Positions 37,543-48,623 of a stretch of DNA of 64,000 nt are shown here, one piece after another; position 1 is the stretch's first letter; each line of letters begins with the position of its first letter. The stretch is from an uncultured beta proteobacterium (GTDB lineage: Bacteria; Pseudomonadota; Gammaproteobacteria; Burkholderiales; Rhodocyclaceae): positions 62,001-126,000 of the forward strand of contig CAIVQO010000060.1 in the NCBI GenBank assembly GCA_903908065.1, given 5' to 3'. The notes beneath the pieces are model-generated. The model worked only from the letters and a program-made list of their open reading frames with translations. It was not told the DNA's origin and made no database searches. Made by a program: the position numbers and the translations under genes.

Positions 37543-38826
37543 ATGGAGCAAGCTGCAGAAGGCGGTATCGAAAAGTACCAGATCACCCGCGAGCTGGGCC
37601 GTGGGGCGACGAGCATCGTTTACCTCGCCCACGACACCTTCAACGACCGCGAAGTCGCGATCAAGGTTTTCAAGCCCGAAATCCTGTCCGACACCGAGCA
37701 CGGCAATACCTACCGCAAGCTGATCGCCAACGAGGCCGCACTCGCCGGCCGCCTCAACCACCCGCACATCGTCGGCATCTACGATGCGCTGCTGGGCCGC
37801 GACGACGGCTATATCGTCATGGAATACGTGCAGGGCGAGACCCTCGAAAAGTACGGCCACGTCGAAAACCTGCTGCCGGTGGACAAGGTGATCGAGATCG
37901 CCTTCAAATGCGCCCTGGCGCTGGATTTCGCCAGCCGCAACGGCATCATCCACCGCGACATCAAGCCGGCGAACATCATGCTGTGCCAGGACGGTTCGGT
38001 AAAGATCGCCGACTTCGGCGCCGCGATCCTGGCCAAGAACGACGAAACCCAGCTCACCGGGGTCGGCTCGCCGGCCTACATGTCGCCGGAACAGGTGCGC
38101 AACGATACGCTGAGCTACCAGACCGACATCTATTCGCTGGGCGTGGTGATGTACAAGCTGCTCACCGGCCGCCTGCCCTTCGAGGCCGACACCAATTACG
38201 GGCTGACGCACAAGATCCTCAACGAGGACCCGCCCAGCGTCCGTACGCATCGCCCGGCGCTCTCGGCGCGCCTGGCCGACATCGTGACCAAGGCCTTGCG
38301 CCGCAACACCCCGGAACGGCATGCCAACTGGCGCGAATTCACCGAGGACCTGTCGACCATCGCCGAACTGGACATGCCGCAGCAGGCCGATTCGGAAACC
38401 CAGCGCTTCAACATGCTGAAGGCCCTGCCCTTCTTCCAGGACTTCAGCGAAATCGAACTCTGGGAGGTGCTGCGCATCAGCATCTGGGGGCGCGTGCCTG
38501 CCGGCACCTTCCTGGTGGACGAGGGCACCAAGGGCAACTTCTTCTTCGTCATTGCCGACGGCAGCGTGGGCGTGGTCAAGGGCAACAAGAAGCTGGCCAC
38601 CCTGGGCAAGGGGGCCTGTTTCGGCGAGATGTGCTACATCCGCCAGGGCGCGCTGACGCGCACCGCCACCATCGTCGCCGATACGCCGGTCACCCTGTTC
38701 AAGATCAAGGCCGACTCCCTGCACAAGGCGTCGGAGAACTGCCAGCTGCGCTTCAACCGCTCCTTCATGGGCATCCTGGTCGACCGCCTGGCGCAAGTCA
38801 CCAACGAACTTGCGACGGCATACTGA
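37543..38826 (+). CDS. Ser/Thr protein kinase with a C-terminal cyclic-nucleotide-binding domain
   Basis: 427 residues. The kinase domain (about 8-265) has GRGATSIVYLA, VAIKVFK (catalytic Lys near 41), HRDIKPANIML (catalytic Asp near 137) and DFGAAI. Residues about 290-420 form a cNMP-binding fold: LPFFQDFSEIELWEVLRI, FFFVIADGSVGVV and GKGACFGEMCYIRQG. There is no transmembrane anchor. The fused sensor suggests allosteric control by a cyclic nucleotide. It is convergent with an FHA protein that could read the phosphorylation. Confidence 0.92.
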   Translation: MEQAAEGGIEKYQITRELGRGATSIVYLAHDTFNDREVAIKVFKPEILSDTEHGNTYRKLIANEAALAGRLNHPHIVGIYDALLGRDDGYIVMEYVQGETLEKYGHVENLLPVDKVIEIAFKCALALDFASRNGIIHRDIKPANIMLCQDGSVKIADFGAAILAKNDETQLTGVGSPAYMSPEQVRNDTLSYQTDIYSLGVVMYKLLTGRLPFEADTNYGLTHKILNEDPPSVRTHRPALSARLADIVTKALRRNTPERHANWREFTEDLSTIAELDMPQQADSETQRFNMLKALPFFQDFSEIELWEVLRISIWGRVPAGTFLVDEGTKGNFFFVIADGSVGVVKGNKKLATLGKGACFGEMCYIRQGALTRTATIVADTPVTLFKIKADSLHKASENCQLRFNRSFMGILVDRLAQVTNELATAY

Positions 38827-38874
38827 GGTCGCGCCCGGACTGCGTTCAACCTGAAACAACAGGAGGCGCCGCTG

Positions 38875-38986
38875 CCGATATCGAGCGCAGCGCGCCAATC
38901 AGGAACCCCCGCGAGGGGGCGAAGGGGCGGGCGTCTGACAAGGGCTAAATCACCATGCGGGTGATGCCTCCCGCACGGCGATTTAG
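38875..38986 (-). repeat. Composite hairpin plus GC-rich repeat, copy B
   Basis: On the minus strand this repeats the order seen at 10290-10406: hairpin, a spacer, then GCCCGCCCCTTCGCCCC, CTCGCGGGGGTTCCTGATT and GCTGCGCTCGATATC. It lies between the convergent kinase and FHA genes. Confidence 0.65.
38945..38986 (-). terminator. Terminator hairpin overlapping the FHA gene stop codon
   Basis: In the minus-strand RNA a 17-base-pair stem (two G-U pairs) with an 8-base loop starts at the stop codon itself. Its core TGCGGGAGGCAT...CCCGCA is shared with the ridA hairpin at 10290. A T-run is lacking. Confidence 0.6.
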
Positions 38987-39870
38987 CGGCCGATGCGGGC
39001 GTCGAGGAAAGCCTTGACCTCGACGAACTTCTCTTCCTCGCGCTTGACGAACTCGACGGTGCAATCGTCCAGCCCGGCGAGCAGGAAGCCCTCCTTCGAT
39101 TCCGGCAGGACGATGGTGATATGCCCGGCCAGCAGGGTACTGGCCGGCTTCAGCTGGACGGAGGCCACCTGGTCGATGGGGATGTACTTGTCGCCCTTGA
39201 TGCCTTCCAGCAGGTCGCCCTTGAGGCTTTGCAGCAGCACCTTCATGCCCATCTTGCGCTTGATCACCACTTCCTTGTCATATACCTCGAGGCGGTCGCC
39301 GGTTTTCGACTCGGCGCTGATCAGGGCTCCCGGCGTGGTGGCATAGCCCATCTTGCAGGAGGGGCAGCGGTCTTCCGCCACCTTGCCGTCCTTGGCCTGC
39401 CGCTTGTAACCGCAGTGCGGGCATTCGCCCGCCGCCACGGGGGCCTTGGCGGCCGCCGGTGCCGGCTTGGCTTGGGCGGCCGGCGCCGCCTTGCCGCCGT
39501 TCGCCGCCGGCGCAGGGGCCGCCGCCTTTGCCGCCGCCGGCGCCTTGGCCTGGCTTTGCCCTGCGCTGCCGCCGCGTCCGGCATCGTCCTCGACGAAGCG
39601 CAGCTGGCAGTTGCCCACCGAAATCACGTCCTCGTCGCTCAGCAGCAGCTTGGTGATCTTTCGTTCATGGACGAAGGTGCCGTTTGCGCTGCCGAGGTCC
39701 TCGATCACGTAGAGATCGCCGCAGCGTGTGATCACGGCGTGTTCGTTGTCGGCATTGGCGTTTTCGAGCGGGATCTCGTTGGAGGCCTTGCTGCCGATGA
39801 CCATCCGGTCCTTATTGACCGGAAACTCCCCGAGCGTTCGCCCACTCGTGCTGACTACCAGATTCGGCAT
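38983..39870 (-). CDS. FHA-domain protein with a zinc ribbon and a C-terminal PH-like domain
   Basis: 295 residues from the ATG at 39870 (GGGGAAAG upstream). The FHA domain (about 1-95) has MVIGSKASNEIPLE and IEDLGSANGTFVHERKI, which would bind phosphothreonine. A long Ala/Pro/Lys linker follows, then a zinc ribbon with CPHCG and CPSC near residues 148-171. The last 120 residues are an all-beta segment (DRLEVYDKEVVIKRKMGMKV). Likely a reader for the neighbouring Ser/Thr kinase; the final effect is unknown. Confidence 0.85.
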   Translation of the reverse strand: MPNLVVSTSGRTLGEFPVNKDRMVIGSKASNEIPLENANADNEHAVITRCGDLYVIEDLGSANGTFVHERKITKLLLSDEDVISVGNCQLRFVEDDAGRGGSAGQSQAKAPAAAKAAAPAPAANGGKAAPAAQAKPAPAAAKAPVAAGECPHCGYKRQAKDGKVAEDRCPSCKMGYATTPGALISAESKTGDRLEVYDKEVVIKRKMGMKVLLQSLKGDLLEGIKGDKYIPIDQVASVQLKPASTLLAGHITIVLPESKEGFLLAGLDDCTVEFVKREEEKFVEVKAFLDARIGR

Positions 39871-39992
39871 GCTGCTTTCCCCGCGATGAATGATTTCCGA
39901 TGGGGGGCAAGCATAGCGCAATGACGGGCCACGCGGCGATGCGCCGGGAGTGGTAGGCTTGCGGGCACCCAAGTTCCCAGGAGGAGACAAGA

Positions 39993-40997
39993 ATGAAACT
40001 GCGTACCCTGTTCGTCGGCCTGGCCGCCGCCACGTTTTCCGCCATCGCCCTGGCCCAGGCTCCGATCGTCATCAAGTTCAGCCACGTCGTTGCCGCCGAC
40101 ACCCCCAAGGGCAAGGCCTCCGAATTCTTCGCCAAGAAGGCCGCCGAGCTGACCAAGGGCAAGGCCAAGGTCGAGGTGTATGCCAACAGCGCGCTGTACA
40201 AGGACAAGGAGGAACTAGAAGCCCTGCAGCTCGGCGCCGTGCATATGCTGGCGCCCTCGCTGTCCAAGTTCGGCCCGCTCGGCGTCAAGGAATTCGAGGT
40301 CTTCGACTTCCCCTACATCTTCGACGACTACACCGAACTGCACAAGGTCACCCAGGGCCCGATCGGCCAGTCGCTGCTTGCCAAGCTGGAGCCCAAGGGC
40401 ATCAAGGGCCTGGCCTTCTGGGACAACGGCTTCAAGTCTTTCTCGGCCAACACGCCGATCAAGGCCCCGGCCGACCTCAAGGGCAAGAAGATGCGCATCC
40501 AGTCGTCCAAGGTGCTGGAAGAGCAGTTCCGCACCCTCGGCGCGTTGCCGCAGGTGATGGCCTTCTCCGAGGTGTACCAGGCGCTGCAGACCGGCGTGGT
40601 CGATGGCACCGACAACCCGCACTCCAACCTGTACACGCAGAAGATGCATGAAGTGCAGAAGCACATGATCATCACCGACCACAACTACCTCGGTTATGCG
40701 GTGATCGTGAACAAGAAGTTCTGGGACGGCCTGCCGCCCGACGTGCGCGGCCAGCTCGAACAGGCCATGAAGGAAGCCACGGTGTACGCCAACAAGATCG
40801 CCAAGGAGGAAAACGACGCGGCACTCGAAGGTGTGCGCAAGAGCGGCAAGACGGCGATCTACGTTCCGACCAAGGAAGAAAAGTTGGCCTTCAAGAAGGC
40901 CATGGCGCCGGTGCATGTGAAGATGGCCGACCGCGTCGGCAAGGACCTGCTGCAGCAGATCTACAAGGAAACCGGCTTCGACCCGACCAAGCTGTAA
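39993..40997 (+). CDS. TRAP transporter periplasmic binding protein, DctP family
   Basis: 334 residues with a Sec signal (TLFVGLAAATFSAIALAQ). DctP signatures include VIKFSHVVAADTPKGKASE, EVYANSALYKDKEELEALQL and the conserved Arg segment GKKMRIQSSKVLEEQFRTLG with PQVMAFSEVYQALQTGVVDG. The expected DctQ and DctM permease genes do not follow; the next 200 bases hold a dispersed repeat and a receiver remnant. It is an orphan or relies on a permease elsewhere. Confidence 0.92.
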   Translation: MKLRTLFVGLAAATFSAIALAQAPIVIKFSHVVAADTPKGKASEFFAKKAAELTKGKAKVEVYANSALYKDKEELEALQLGAVHMLAPSLSKFGPLGVKEFEVFDFPYIFDDYTELHKVTQGPIGQSLLAKLEPKGIKGLAFWDNGFKSFSANTPIKAPADLKGKKMRIQSSKVLEEQFRTLGALPQVMAFSEVYQALQTGVVDGTDNPHSNLYTQKMHEVQKHMIITDHNYLGYAVIVNKKFWDGLPPDVRGQLEQAMKEATVYANKIAKEENDAALEGVRKSGKTAIYVPTKEEKLAFKKAMAPVHVKMADRVGKDLLQQIYKETGFDPTKL

Positions 40998-41020
40998 GTC
41001 GCACTGCGCCGGCGATGCGG

Positions 41021-41046
41021 CTCGCCGTGTCGCCGGCGCCGACTTT
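41021..41046 (-). repeat. 26-base dispersed repeat, intergenic copy
   Basis: The minus strand matches 23 of 26 consensus positions (AAAGTCGGCGCCGGCGACAC then GGCGAG). It lies between the TRAP binding-protein gene and the receiver remnant. Confidence 0.65.
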
Positions 41047-41060
41047 CGGCGCCCGCCGGA

Positions 41061-41211
41061 TCAGCTTGGCGCCGGCCTGTCCGCCAGCCACCGCAGCAGG
41101 ATCGCATACAGATCGGGCGGCATCACCGGCTTGGCGATGAAGTCGTCCATGCCGGCCTCCAGGCAACGGTTCTTGTCTTCGCCCAGCGCGGTGCCGCACG
41201 TCTGAGCCGGC
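41061..41211 (-). pseudogene. Remnant of a receiver domain from the adjacent hybrid kinase
   Basis: Immediately after the kinase stop codon, another minus-strand frame encodes TALGEDKNRCLEAGMDDFIA followed by KPVMPPDLYAILLRWL. This is the alpha4-beta5-alpha5 end of a receiver domain as found at the C-terminus of hybrid kinases. The first two-thirds, including the phospho-acceptor Asp, are gone. This implies an internal deletion with a frame change that ended the kinase early. Confidence 0.75.
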
Positions 41212-43329
41212 CTATACGGAGCTGATTGTGCTCGGTGCGGCTCGCCCGAAGCGCGCCGTAAAGCGAAAGGTGCTGCCCTGGCCAAGGTGACTGTCGACAC
41301 TGATCTCGCCCCCCATCATGGTCACCAGGCGTTTGCAGATCGCCAGGCCGAGGCCGGCGCCACCGTATTTCCTGGTCATCGAGCCGTCAGCCTGTTCGAA
41401 GGCAGTGAACAGCCGGGCCTGGTCATGGCTGTCGATGCCGATGCCGTGGTCGCTGATCTCGAAGCGCAGCAGGCAGTCCTTGGCCGACTGCTCGACGATG
41501 CATACCGAGAGCGCGACTTCGCCCCCTTCGCTGAACTTGATGGCATTACCGACCAAATTGGCGATGATGCGGCGCAATCGCAGCGGGTCGCCAACCAGGG
41601 CGTTCAGGGCCGGCTCGGAGGGTAGCGTCACGCTGAGTGCCAGGCCCTTTTCGGCGGCGATGCCTTCCTGCTGGAACTGCATATCCCCGATCAATGCCGG
41701 CAGGTCGAAGGTCTCCTGGGCAAGGGTCAGCTGGTCGGCTTCCAGTTTGGCGAATTCGAGTATGTCGTTCAGTACCGCGAGCAACTGCTCCGCCGACGTC
41801 TTCGCCACGTCGAGTTGATGCCGGGTCCTGGCATCGGTTTCCCGCCGCAGCACCATGCCGACCATGCCCAGGACGCCATTGAGCGGCGTGCGCAGTTCGT
41901 GGCCGACATTGGCCAGGAAGGTGGTTTTGGCGCGGTTCGCGGCCTCGGCCTGGTTCTTCGCCTCGTGCAGGTCGCGGGTGCGTTCCGCTACCGTAGCCTC
42001 GAGCTTGGTCTGGAGGTCCTTGAGGTTGGTGATCTCGGTAGAAATGCCGCAGATGCCCACGATGCGCGCCGGATTTTCGAGGTCGCGCAGGGGCGTCTTC
42101 ACTTCCAGGTAGGTGACGTGTCCGCCCGTGCCGTCCGGTACGTCGATTTCCTCGGTCGTGTTGCGTCCGGCCAAAACCTTCTGGTCGATCTGGCGGATGC
42201 GCTCGGCGGCCTCGGCGGGGAAGAAGCGGCTGTCGTCGGCCCCGACCAGGGATTCGCTGTCGCAGCCGAAGAATTCCAGCGTCCGCTGGTTGGCATAGAC
42301 ATAGCGCGAGTCGGCGTCCTTCATGTACACGTAGGCCGGCACCTGGTCGAGCGCCTTGCGGAAACGCGCGGCCTCGTTCAGGGCCAGGCTCGTGCGCCGG
42401 TCGCGGCGAATGATCGCCGAATACATCCAGACGATGCCGGCAACCAGCACCACCCAAAGCGCCAGGAGCGCGCGCATCCGCTCGCGCCAGGGCGCGAGCA
42501 GCTGGTGCATGTCGATCGAACCGGCGGCGACCATCGGGTAACCCGCCAGACGTCGGAAACTGACGATGCGTTCGCGCTGGTCCAGTTGCGAGACCAGGCG
42601 GGTGGTGATCACCGGCTTCGCCGGGCTCAGTGCGCCGAGTATGGCCGGCTGGTTCACCTGGCGGCCGACATGAATCGGGTGGTCCGGCAGGCGCGCATAA
42701 ATCTTGCCGTCCGTGGTCATCAGCACCTGCGAACTGTCCGCAACCGCCATTTCAACGGCCAGCACGTTGCGCAGGCCTTCGGCCTCGATGATCACGGCAA
42801 GAACGAACTCCACGTCGCCACGCGCATCGCGCAGGGCCTCGCTCATCGCAAGGAACCAGTGGCCCGGCCGCGCGCGCGATTCGAGCGGGCCGCTGACATA
42901 GAGCCGACCGGCGCCGCTGCGCGCATGGTAGGTAACGTAGTCGCGGTCGCTGACCTTCGGCGGGTCGGAATCCCGCGTCCAGTAGGCGATGCGCCCCTTC
43001 CTGTCGATGATCAGCAGGTCGTCGACCTGCGGGTTGAGCGCCCGCAGCTCGATCAGGCGGCGCGTTATCTCGCGATCGCCACGCGTCGCGGGCTGCCGGG
43101 CCAGCAGCTCCAGCGCGTGTATCAGCTGGTGGCTGGCCTGGAGCGTGCCGTTGGCGATCAGCGCAGTCTGCTCCGAAATCTGGCGCGCCTGGCTTTCGCC
43201 CGTGCTTATCGCGGCCTGCCGGTCGACCCAGCCATAGCCGGCGAATAACAGCGTGAGGGCGGCCACGACCAGCGCGGCGAATCCCCAATAGCGGTGCCAG
43301 AAAGCGAAAGGAAGGCGCATACGCGCCAT
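41212..43329 (-). CDS. Sensor histidine kinase with periplasmic Cache domain, PAS and lost receiver
   Basis: 705 residues. A membrane segment near 12-33 and another near 288-308 flank a periplasmic double-Cache sensor (DDLLIIDRKGRIAYWTRDSD, SDRDYVTYHA). A PAS domain (about 325-445), a coiled-coil and HisKA with GHELRTPLNGVLGM near 476 follow. ATPase motifs are NLVGNAIKFS, DHGIGIDS and [13 protein letters not shown]. Translation stops right after the ATPase domain (RFGRAAPSTISSV), just where a receiver would begin. It may still signal to a separate regulator. Confidence 0.9.
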   Translation of the reverse strand: MARMRLPFAFWHRYWGFAALVVAALTLLFAGYGWVDRQAAISTGESQARQISEQTALIANGTLQASHQLIHALELLARQPATRGDREITRRLIELRALNPQVDDLLIIDRKGRIAYWTRDSDPPKVSDRDYVTYHARSGAGRLYVSGPLESRARPGHWFLAMSEALRDARGDVEFVLAVIIEAEGLRNVLAVEMAVADSSQVLMTTDGKIYARLPDHPIHVGRQVNQPAILGALSPAKPVITTRLVSQLDQRERIVSFRRLAGYPMVAAGSIDMHQLLAPWRERMRALLALWVVLVAGIVWMYSAIIRRDRRTSLALNEAARFRKALDQVPAYVYMKDADSRYVYANQRTLEFFGCDSESLVGADDSRFFPAEAAERIRQIDQKVLAGRNTTEEIDVPDGTGGHVTYLEVKTPLRDLENPARIVGICGISTEITNLKDLQTKLEATVAERTRDLHEAKNQAEAANRAKTTFLANVGHELRTPLNGVLGMVGMVLRRETDARTRHQLDVAKTSAEQLLAVLNDILEFAKLEADQLTLAQETFDLPALIGDMQFQQEGIAAEKGLALSVTLPSEPALNALVGDPLRLRRIIANLVGNAIKFSEGGEVALSVCIVEQSAKDCLLRFEISDHGIGIDSHDQARLFTAFEQADGSMTRKYGGAGLGLAICKRLVTMMGGEISVDSHLGQGSTFRFTARFGRAAPSTISSV

Positions 43330-43445
43330 TCTCGGTCGCGATGGTCTGGCTTGGGTATCCGTATTTGCCGCTGCGCTGCGCCCTTGCAGGTGCGGCCGGC
43401 GCCGTCACGCCCGGCATCGCGACACGAGGGGGATGCCGCTGTGGC

Positions 43446-45152
<1,707 letters not shown>

Positions 45153-46850
45153 CTAGGGTAGGGAGGCCAACGGCAGGCGCAGGCCCAGTGGCGAATCGCC
45201 GGGAATCAGGTACAGGTGTTCGCGGCGCAGCGGCCAGGGGCTGCTGCGAAATTCGGCGCCGGCGCCGGGCGTCTTGGCTTGCGTCCGGCGCTTCGCCTTC
45301 GGCTCGGGTCGCGCCAGTGCCTTGATCGGCAGCACGTAGCCGGCCGGCTCGCCGAGGCCGCGGGCCATCAGGCTGGCGAGGCGCTTGCGTTCGTCGGCGT
45401 CCTTGAGGTTGGCGGCGAGCGGGTCGAAATTCTCCGGCCAGGTCTGTTCCTGGGCCAGGCCGTGGGCGACGTCCTCGAAGGCCGGAATGACGAAGCGCGC
45501 ATCGAGGCCCAGTTCGCGCGCCAGGGCACAGGCGAAGCGCAGCGCATCCTCGCGCCGGGCGGGCGACTTTGCCGCCGTGGCGGTGTCGGTCACCAGCCGC
45601 GCCGGATCGCGCCACAGCGGCTGCCCGTCGGTGCGCCACCAACAGCCCAGTGCCCAGCGCGGCAGCGGTTCGCCGGGGTACCACTTGCCCTGGCCGTAGT
45701 GCAGCAGCGCGCCGGGCGCAAAGCGGCCCGCCAGGCGCAGGAACAGGGCTTCGGCCAGCTCGCGCTTTTTCGGCGAGAGCGCGGTGAAGTTCCATTCGGC
45801 GCCGTCCATGTCGTCGATGGAGACGAAGGTCGGCTCGCCGCCCATGGTCAGGCGCACGTCGCCCGCCGCCAGCTCGGCGTCGACCTGGTGGCCGAGGTCG
45901 AGCATCGCCTGCCATTGCGCCTCGGTATAGGGCTGGGTGACGCGCGGGTCTTCGTGGATGCGCGTCACCTGCATGGCGAAGTCGAAATGGGTTTCGCAGA
46001 TGCCGGTGGCGCCGATCACCGGCGCCGCCGAGGCCGGCAGCGCGGTGCAGGCCAGCGGGATGTGGCCTTCGCTGGCGAGCAGGCCTGAAGTCGGATCGAG
46101 GCCGATCCAGCCCGCGCCCGGGATGTAGGCCTCGGTCCAGGCATGCAGGTCGGTGAAGTCCTGCTCGGTGCCGGAGGGGCCGTCGAGCGCCTTCTGGTCG
46201 GCCTTGAGCTGGATCAGGTAGCCCGAGGCGAAACGTGCCGCCAGACCCATCTGGCGCAGCACCTGCACCAGCAGCCAGGCCGAGTCGCGGCAGGAGCCGC
46301 GACGCAGGTCGAGGGTTTCCTCGGGCGTCTGCACGCCCGGCTCCATGCGCACGATGTAGCCGATGTCGGCTTGCAGGCGCTGGTTTACCGCCACCAGCAG
46401 GTCGATGATGCGCAGCTCCGGGTGCAGGATGGTGCCACGAGCCTCGGCCAGCCACTGCGTCAGCAGCGGGCCGGCCGGGTCGAGTTCGAGATAAGGCGCC
46501 AGCTCGCGGCGCAGGGCCTCGGGGTAGGCGAAGGGATAGTGCTCGGCGTAGTCCTCGATGAAGAAATCGAAGGGGTTGATCACCGTCATGTCGGCGACCA
46601 GGTCCACCTCGATGGTGAGCTCGCTCGCCGGCTCGGGAAACACCAGGCGCGCAATCCAGTTGCCGAAGGGGTCCTGCTGCCAGTTGATGAAGTGCGGCGC
46701 ATTGCCGCCGGTGGCGATGTTGAGTGAATAGCTGTGGATCGGCGTGCGTGCATGCGCCGCCGGGCGCAGCCGGATCTCGTGCGGCCACAGCTCGACCGGA
46801 CGGTCGAAGCGGTAGGCAGTGCGGTGGTTGAGGGCGACGCGGATGCTCAT
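45153..46850 (-). pseudogene. Transglutaminase-like half of the interrupted transglutaminase/DUF2126 gene
   Basis: 565 codons from the ATG at 46850 (MSIRVALNHRTAYRFDRPVE). The transglutaminase-like core has a catalytic Cys in RRGSCRDSAWLLVQVLRQMG near 184, His in DLHAWTEAYIPGAGWIGLDP near 224 and its Asp. The frame ends ...LPLASLP then TAG, followed directly by GTG GCG CCC GAG GAT in the same frame. TGG (Trp) to TAG is one transition. Last member of the Anbu operon, 31 bases after the Anbu gene. Confidence 0.8.
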
Positions 46851-46881
46851 GGTATGGATTGCGGGGCGTCGCCCGCGCGGG

Positions 46882-47610
46882 TCAGCTCCAGTCGGGATTC
46901 GGCAATTGCGCGAAAGCATTGCGCACGCCTTCGCCCCAGCTCTTGCGCAAGGAGGTCATGTAGGGGTCCTTCTCGTCGAAGCGGCGTCGATGGTCGACGG
47001 TCAGCCGGTCGCGCTGGATGGTGACGAGGTCGATCGGCATGCCCACCGAGAGGTTGGAGCGCATGGTCGAATCGAAGGAGACCAGCACGCACTTCACGGC
47101 GTCGTCCATGCTGGTGTCGGCCACCACCACGCGGTCGATGATGGGTTTGCCGTACTTGGTTTCGCCGATCTGGAAATAGGGCGTCTCTTCCGTGGCCTCG
47201 ATGAAGTTGCCCTCGGAATAAACCAGGAACAGGCGCATCGGCTCGCCGGCGATCTGGCCGCCGATGATGAAATTGGCGCTGGCGTCGACGTTGTTCTGCA
47301 TCAGGTAGGGGCCGTCGCGCTGGCGCACTTCGCGCAGCGCGGCACCCATCAGCTCGGCCACGTCGTACATAGATGTCACGCTCATGATGTTCGGCATCGC
47401 GCTGCGGCGCATGGCCTGGTCGAGGTTGTTGAGGGTGGCCTGGGTCACGGCCAGGTTGCCGGAATTGACGATCACGATCACCCGCTCGCCGGGGTGTTCG
47501 AAGATCTTCATCTTGCGGAAGCTGGAGACGTTGTCCACGCCCGCGTTGGTGCGCGAGTCGGAGGCGAAGACCAGCCCGGCATCGATCATGGCGCCGACGC
47601 AGTAAGTCAT
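46882..47610 (-). CDS. Anbu, proteasome-like peptidase
   Basis: 242 residues, an ancestral-type beta-subunit of the proteasome/HslV family. It starts MTYCVGAMIDAGLVFASDSR, placing the nucleophile Thr at position 2 after Met removal; DNVSSFRKMKIF carries the conserved Lys. The segment FIIGGQIAGEPMRLFLVYSE is family-typical. Anbu is known to occur with alpha-E, circularly permuted ATP-grasp and transglutaminase genes exactly as here, and a peptide-tagging or amide-forming role has been proposed. Its substrates are unknown. Confidence 0.93.
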   Translation of the reverse strand: MTYCVGAMIDAGLVFASDSRTNAGVDNVSSFRKMKIFEHPGERVIVIVNSGNLAVTQATLNNLDQAMRRSAMPNIMSVTSMYDVAELMGAALREVRQRDGPYLMQNNVDASANFIIGGQIAGEPMRLFLVYSEGNFIEATEETPYFQIGETKYGKPIIDRVVVADTSMDDAVKCVLVSFDSTMRSNLSVGMPIDLVTIQRDRLTVDHRRRFDEKDPYMTSLRKSWGEGVRNAFAQLPNPDWS

Positions 47611-47643
47611 GGTGCGATTCCTGTCATGGTGGGAGACAGGACC

Positions 47644-48618
47644 TTAAGCCAAGGCCGCATCGGCGGCAAGCGGCTCGTCCACCGCCCAGAAGTAGGTGCG
47701 GTTGATTTCCTCGGCGACGCCGTAGATGCGGTCGAGGTAGGCCGTCAGATACTCGTGCAGGCCGGTGGCCATGACATCCTCGATCACCCCATAGCGCAGC
47801 TCGGCGTCGAGCCGGCCGGTGCGGCGGAGCAGCTCCTTCGAGCGCGGCCCGTTGAGTTCCTGGGCCAGGCGATTGACTTCGCTGGCGCAGGCCGCCAGCG
47901 AACGCGGTACGTCGCGGCGCAGGATCAGCAGTTCGGCGACGCGCCGCGGCGTGATCAAGTCGCGATACACCTTGCGATAGGAACTCAACGCCGAGAGCGA
48001 GCGCAGCACCGCGCTCCACTGGTAGTAGTCGGCAGCGCCGCCGACCTCCGCCAGGCTGGGCAGCAGGATGTGGTACTTGACGTCGAGCAGGCGCGCCGTG
48101 TTGTCGCCGCGTTCGAGGAAGGTGCCCAGGCGCAGGAAGCGGAAGCCGTCGTCGCGCAGCATGGTGCCGTGGGTGACGCCGCGCGACATGTGCGAGCGGT
48201 CCTTGACCCATTCGAAGAATTCCGACACCCGGTCGGCGGCAAGCGTCGCCGGCGTGGTCTCGCGAATTTCCAGCCAGGTGTGGTTGATCGCTTCCCACAT
48301 TTCTTGCGTCACCGTGCCGCGCACGGCACGGGCGTTCTCGCGGGCGTTGTAGAGGCTGGAATAGATGCTCGACGGATTGCTCTCGTCGAGGCTCATGAAA
48401 TGCAGCACGTTTTCGGCGGTGACCAGGCCGTGGCGCTCGACGTACTTTTCGTACAGGCCGCTGATGGTCAGCATCGCCGTCCATTCCTGGAAGGGCTTGC
48501 CCTCGTCGTGCTTGAGCAGCGCCATGCGCCAGGTGACGTCGAGCATGCGCGCGGTGTTTTCGGCGCGCTCCATGCTGCGCGCCATCCAGAACAGGTGGTC
48601 GGCGGTGGAAGAGAGCAT
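47644..48618 (-). CDS. Alpha-E domain protein
   Basis: 324 residues, all-helical. It begins MLSSTADHLFWMARSMERAE followed by NTARMLDVTWRMALL, the hallmark opening of the alpha-E (DUF403) family. Repeated ERxxNTARxLD-type motifs occur near residues 17 and 165. The family travels with circularly permuted ATP-grasp enzymes and Anbu. No catalytic residues are known. It lies 5 bases after the ATP-grasp gene. Confidence 0.92.
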   Translation of the reverse strand: MLSSTADHLFWMARSMERAENTARMLDVTWRMALLKHDEGKPFQEWTAMLTISGLYEKYVERHGLVTAENVLHFMSLDESNPSSIYSSLYNARENARAVRGTVTQEMWEAINHTWLEIRETTPATLAADRVSEFFEWVKDRSHMSRGVTHGTMLRDDGFRFLRLGTFLERGDNTARLLDVKYHILLPSLAEVGGAADYYQWSAVLRSLSALSSYRKVYRDLITPRRVAELLILRRDVPRSLAACASEVNRLAQELNGPRSKELLRRTGRLDAELRYGVIEDVMATGLHEYLTAYLDRIYGVAEEINRTYFWAVDEPLAADAALA

Positions 48619-48623
48619 GGCGG

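Noticed and set aside
45250-45275. AATTCGGCGCCGGCGCCGGGCGTC as another 26-base repeat copy
   Set aside because: Only the middle resembles the consensus. Simple GC-rich coding sequence explains it.
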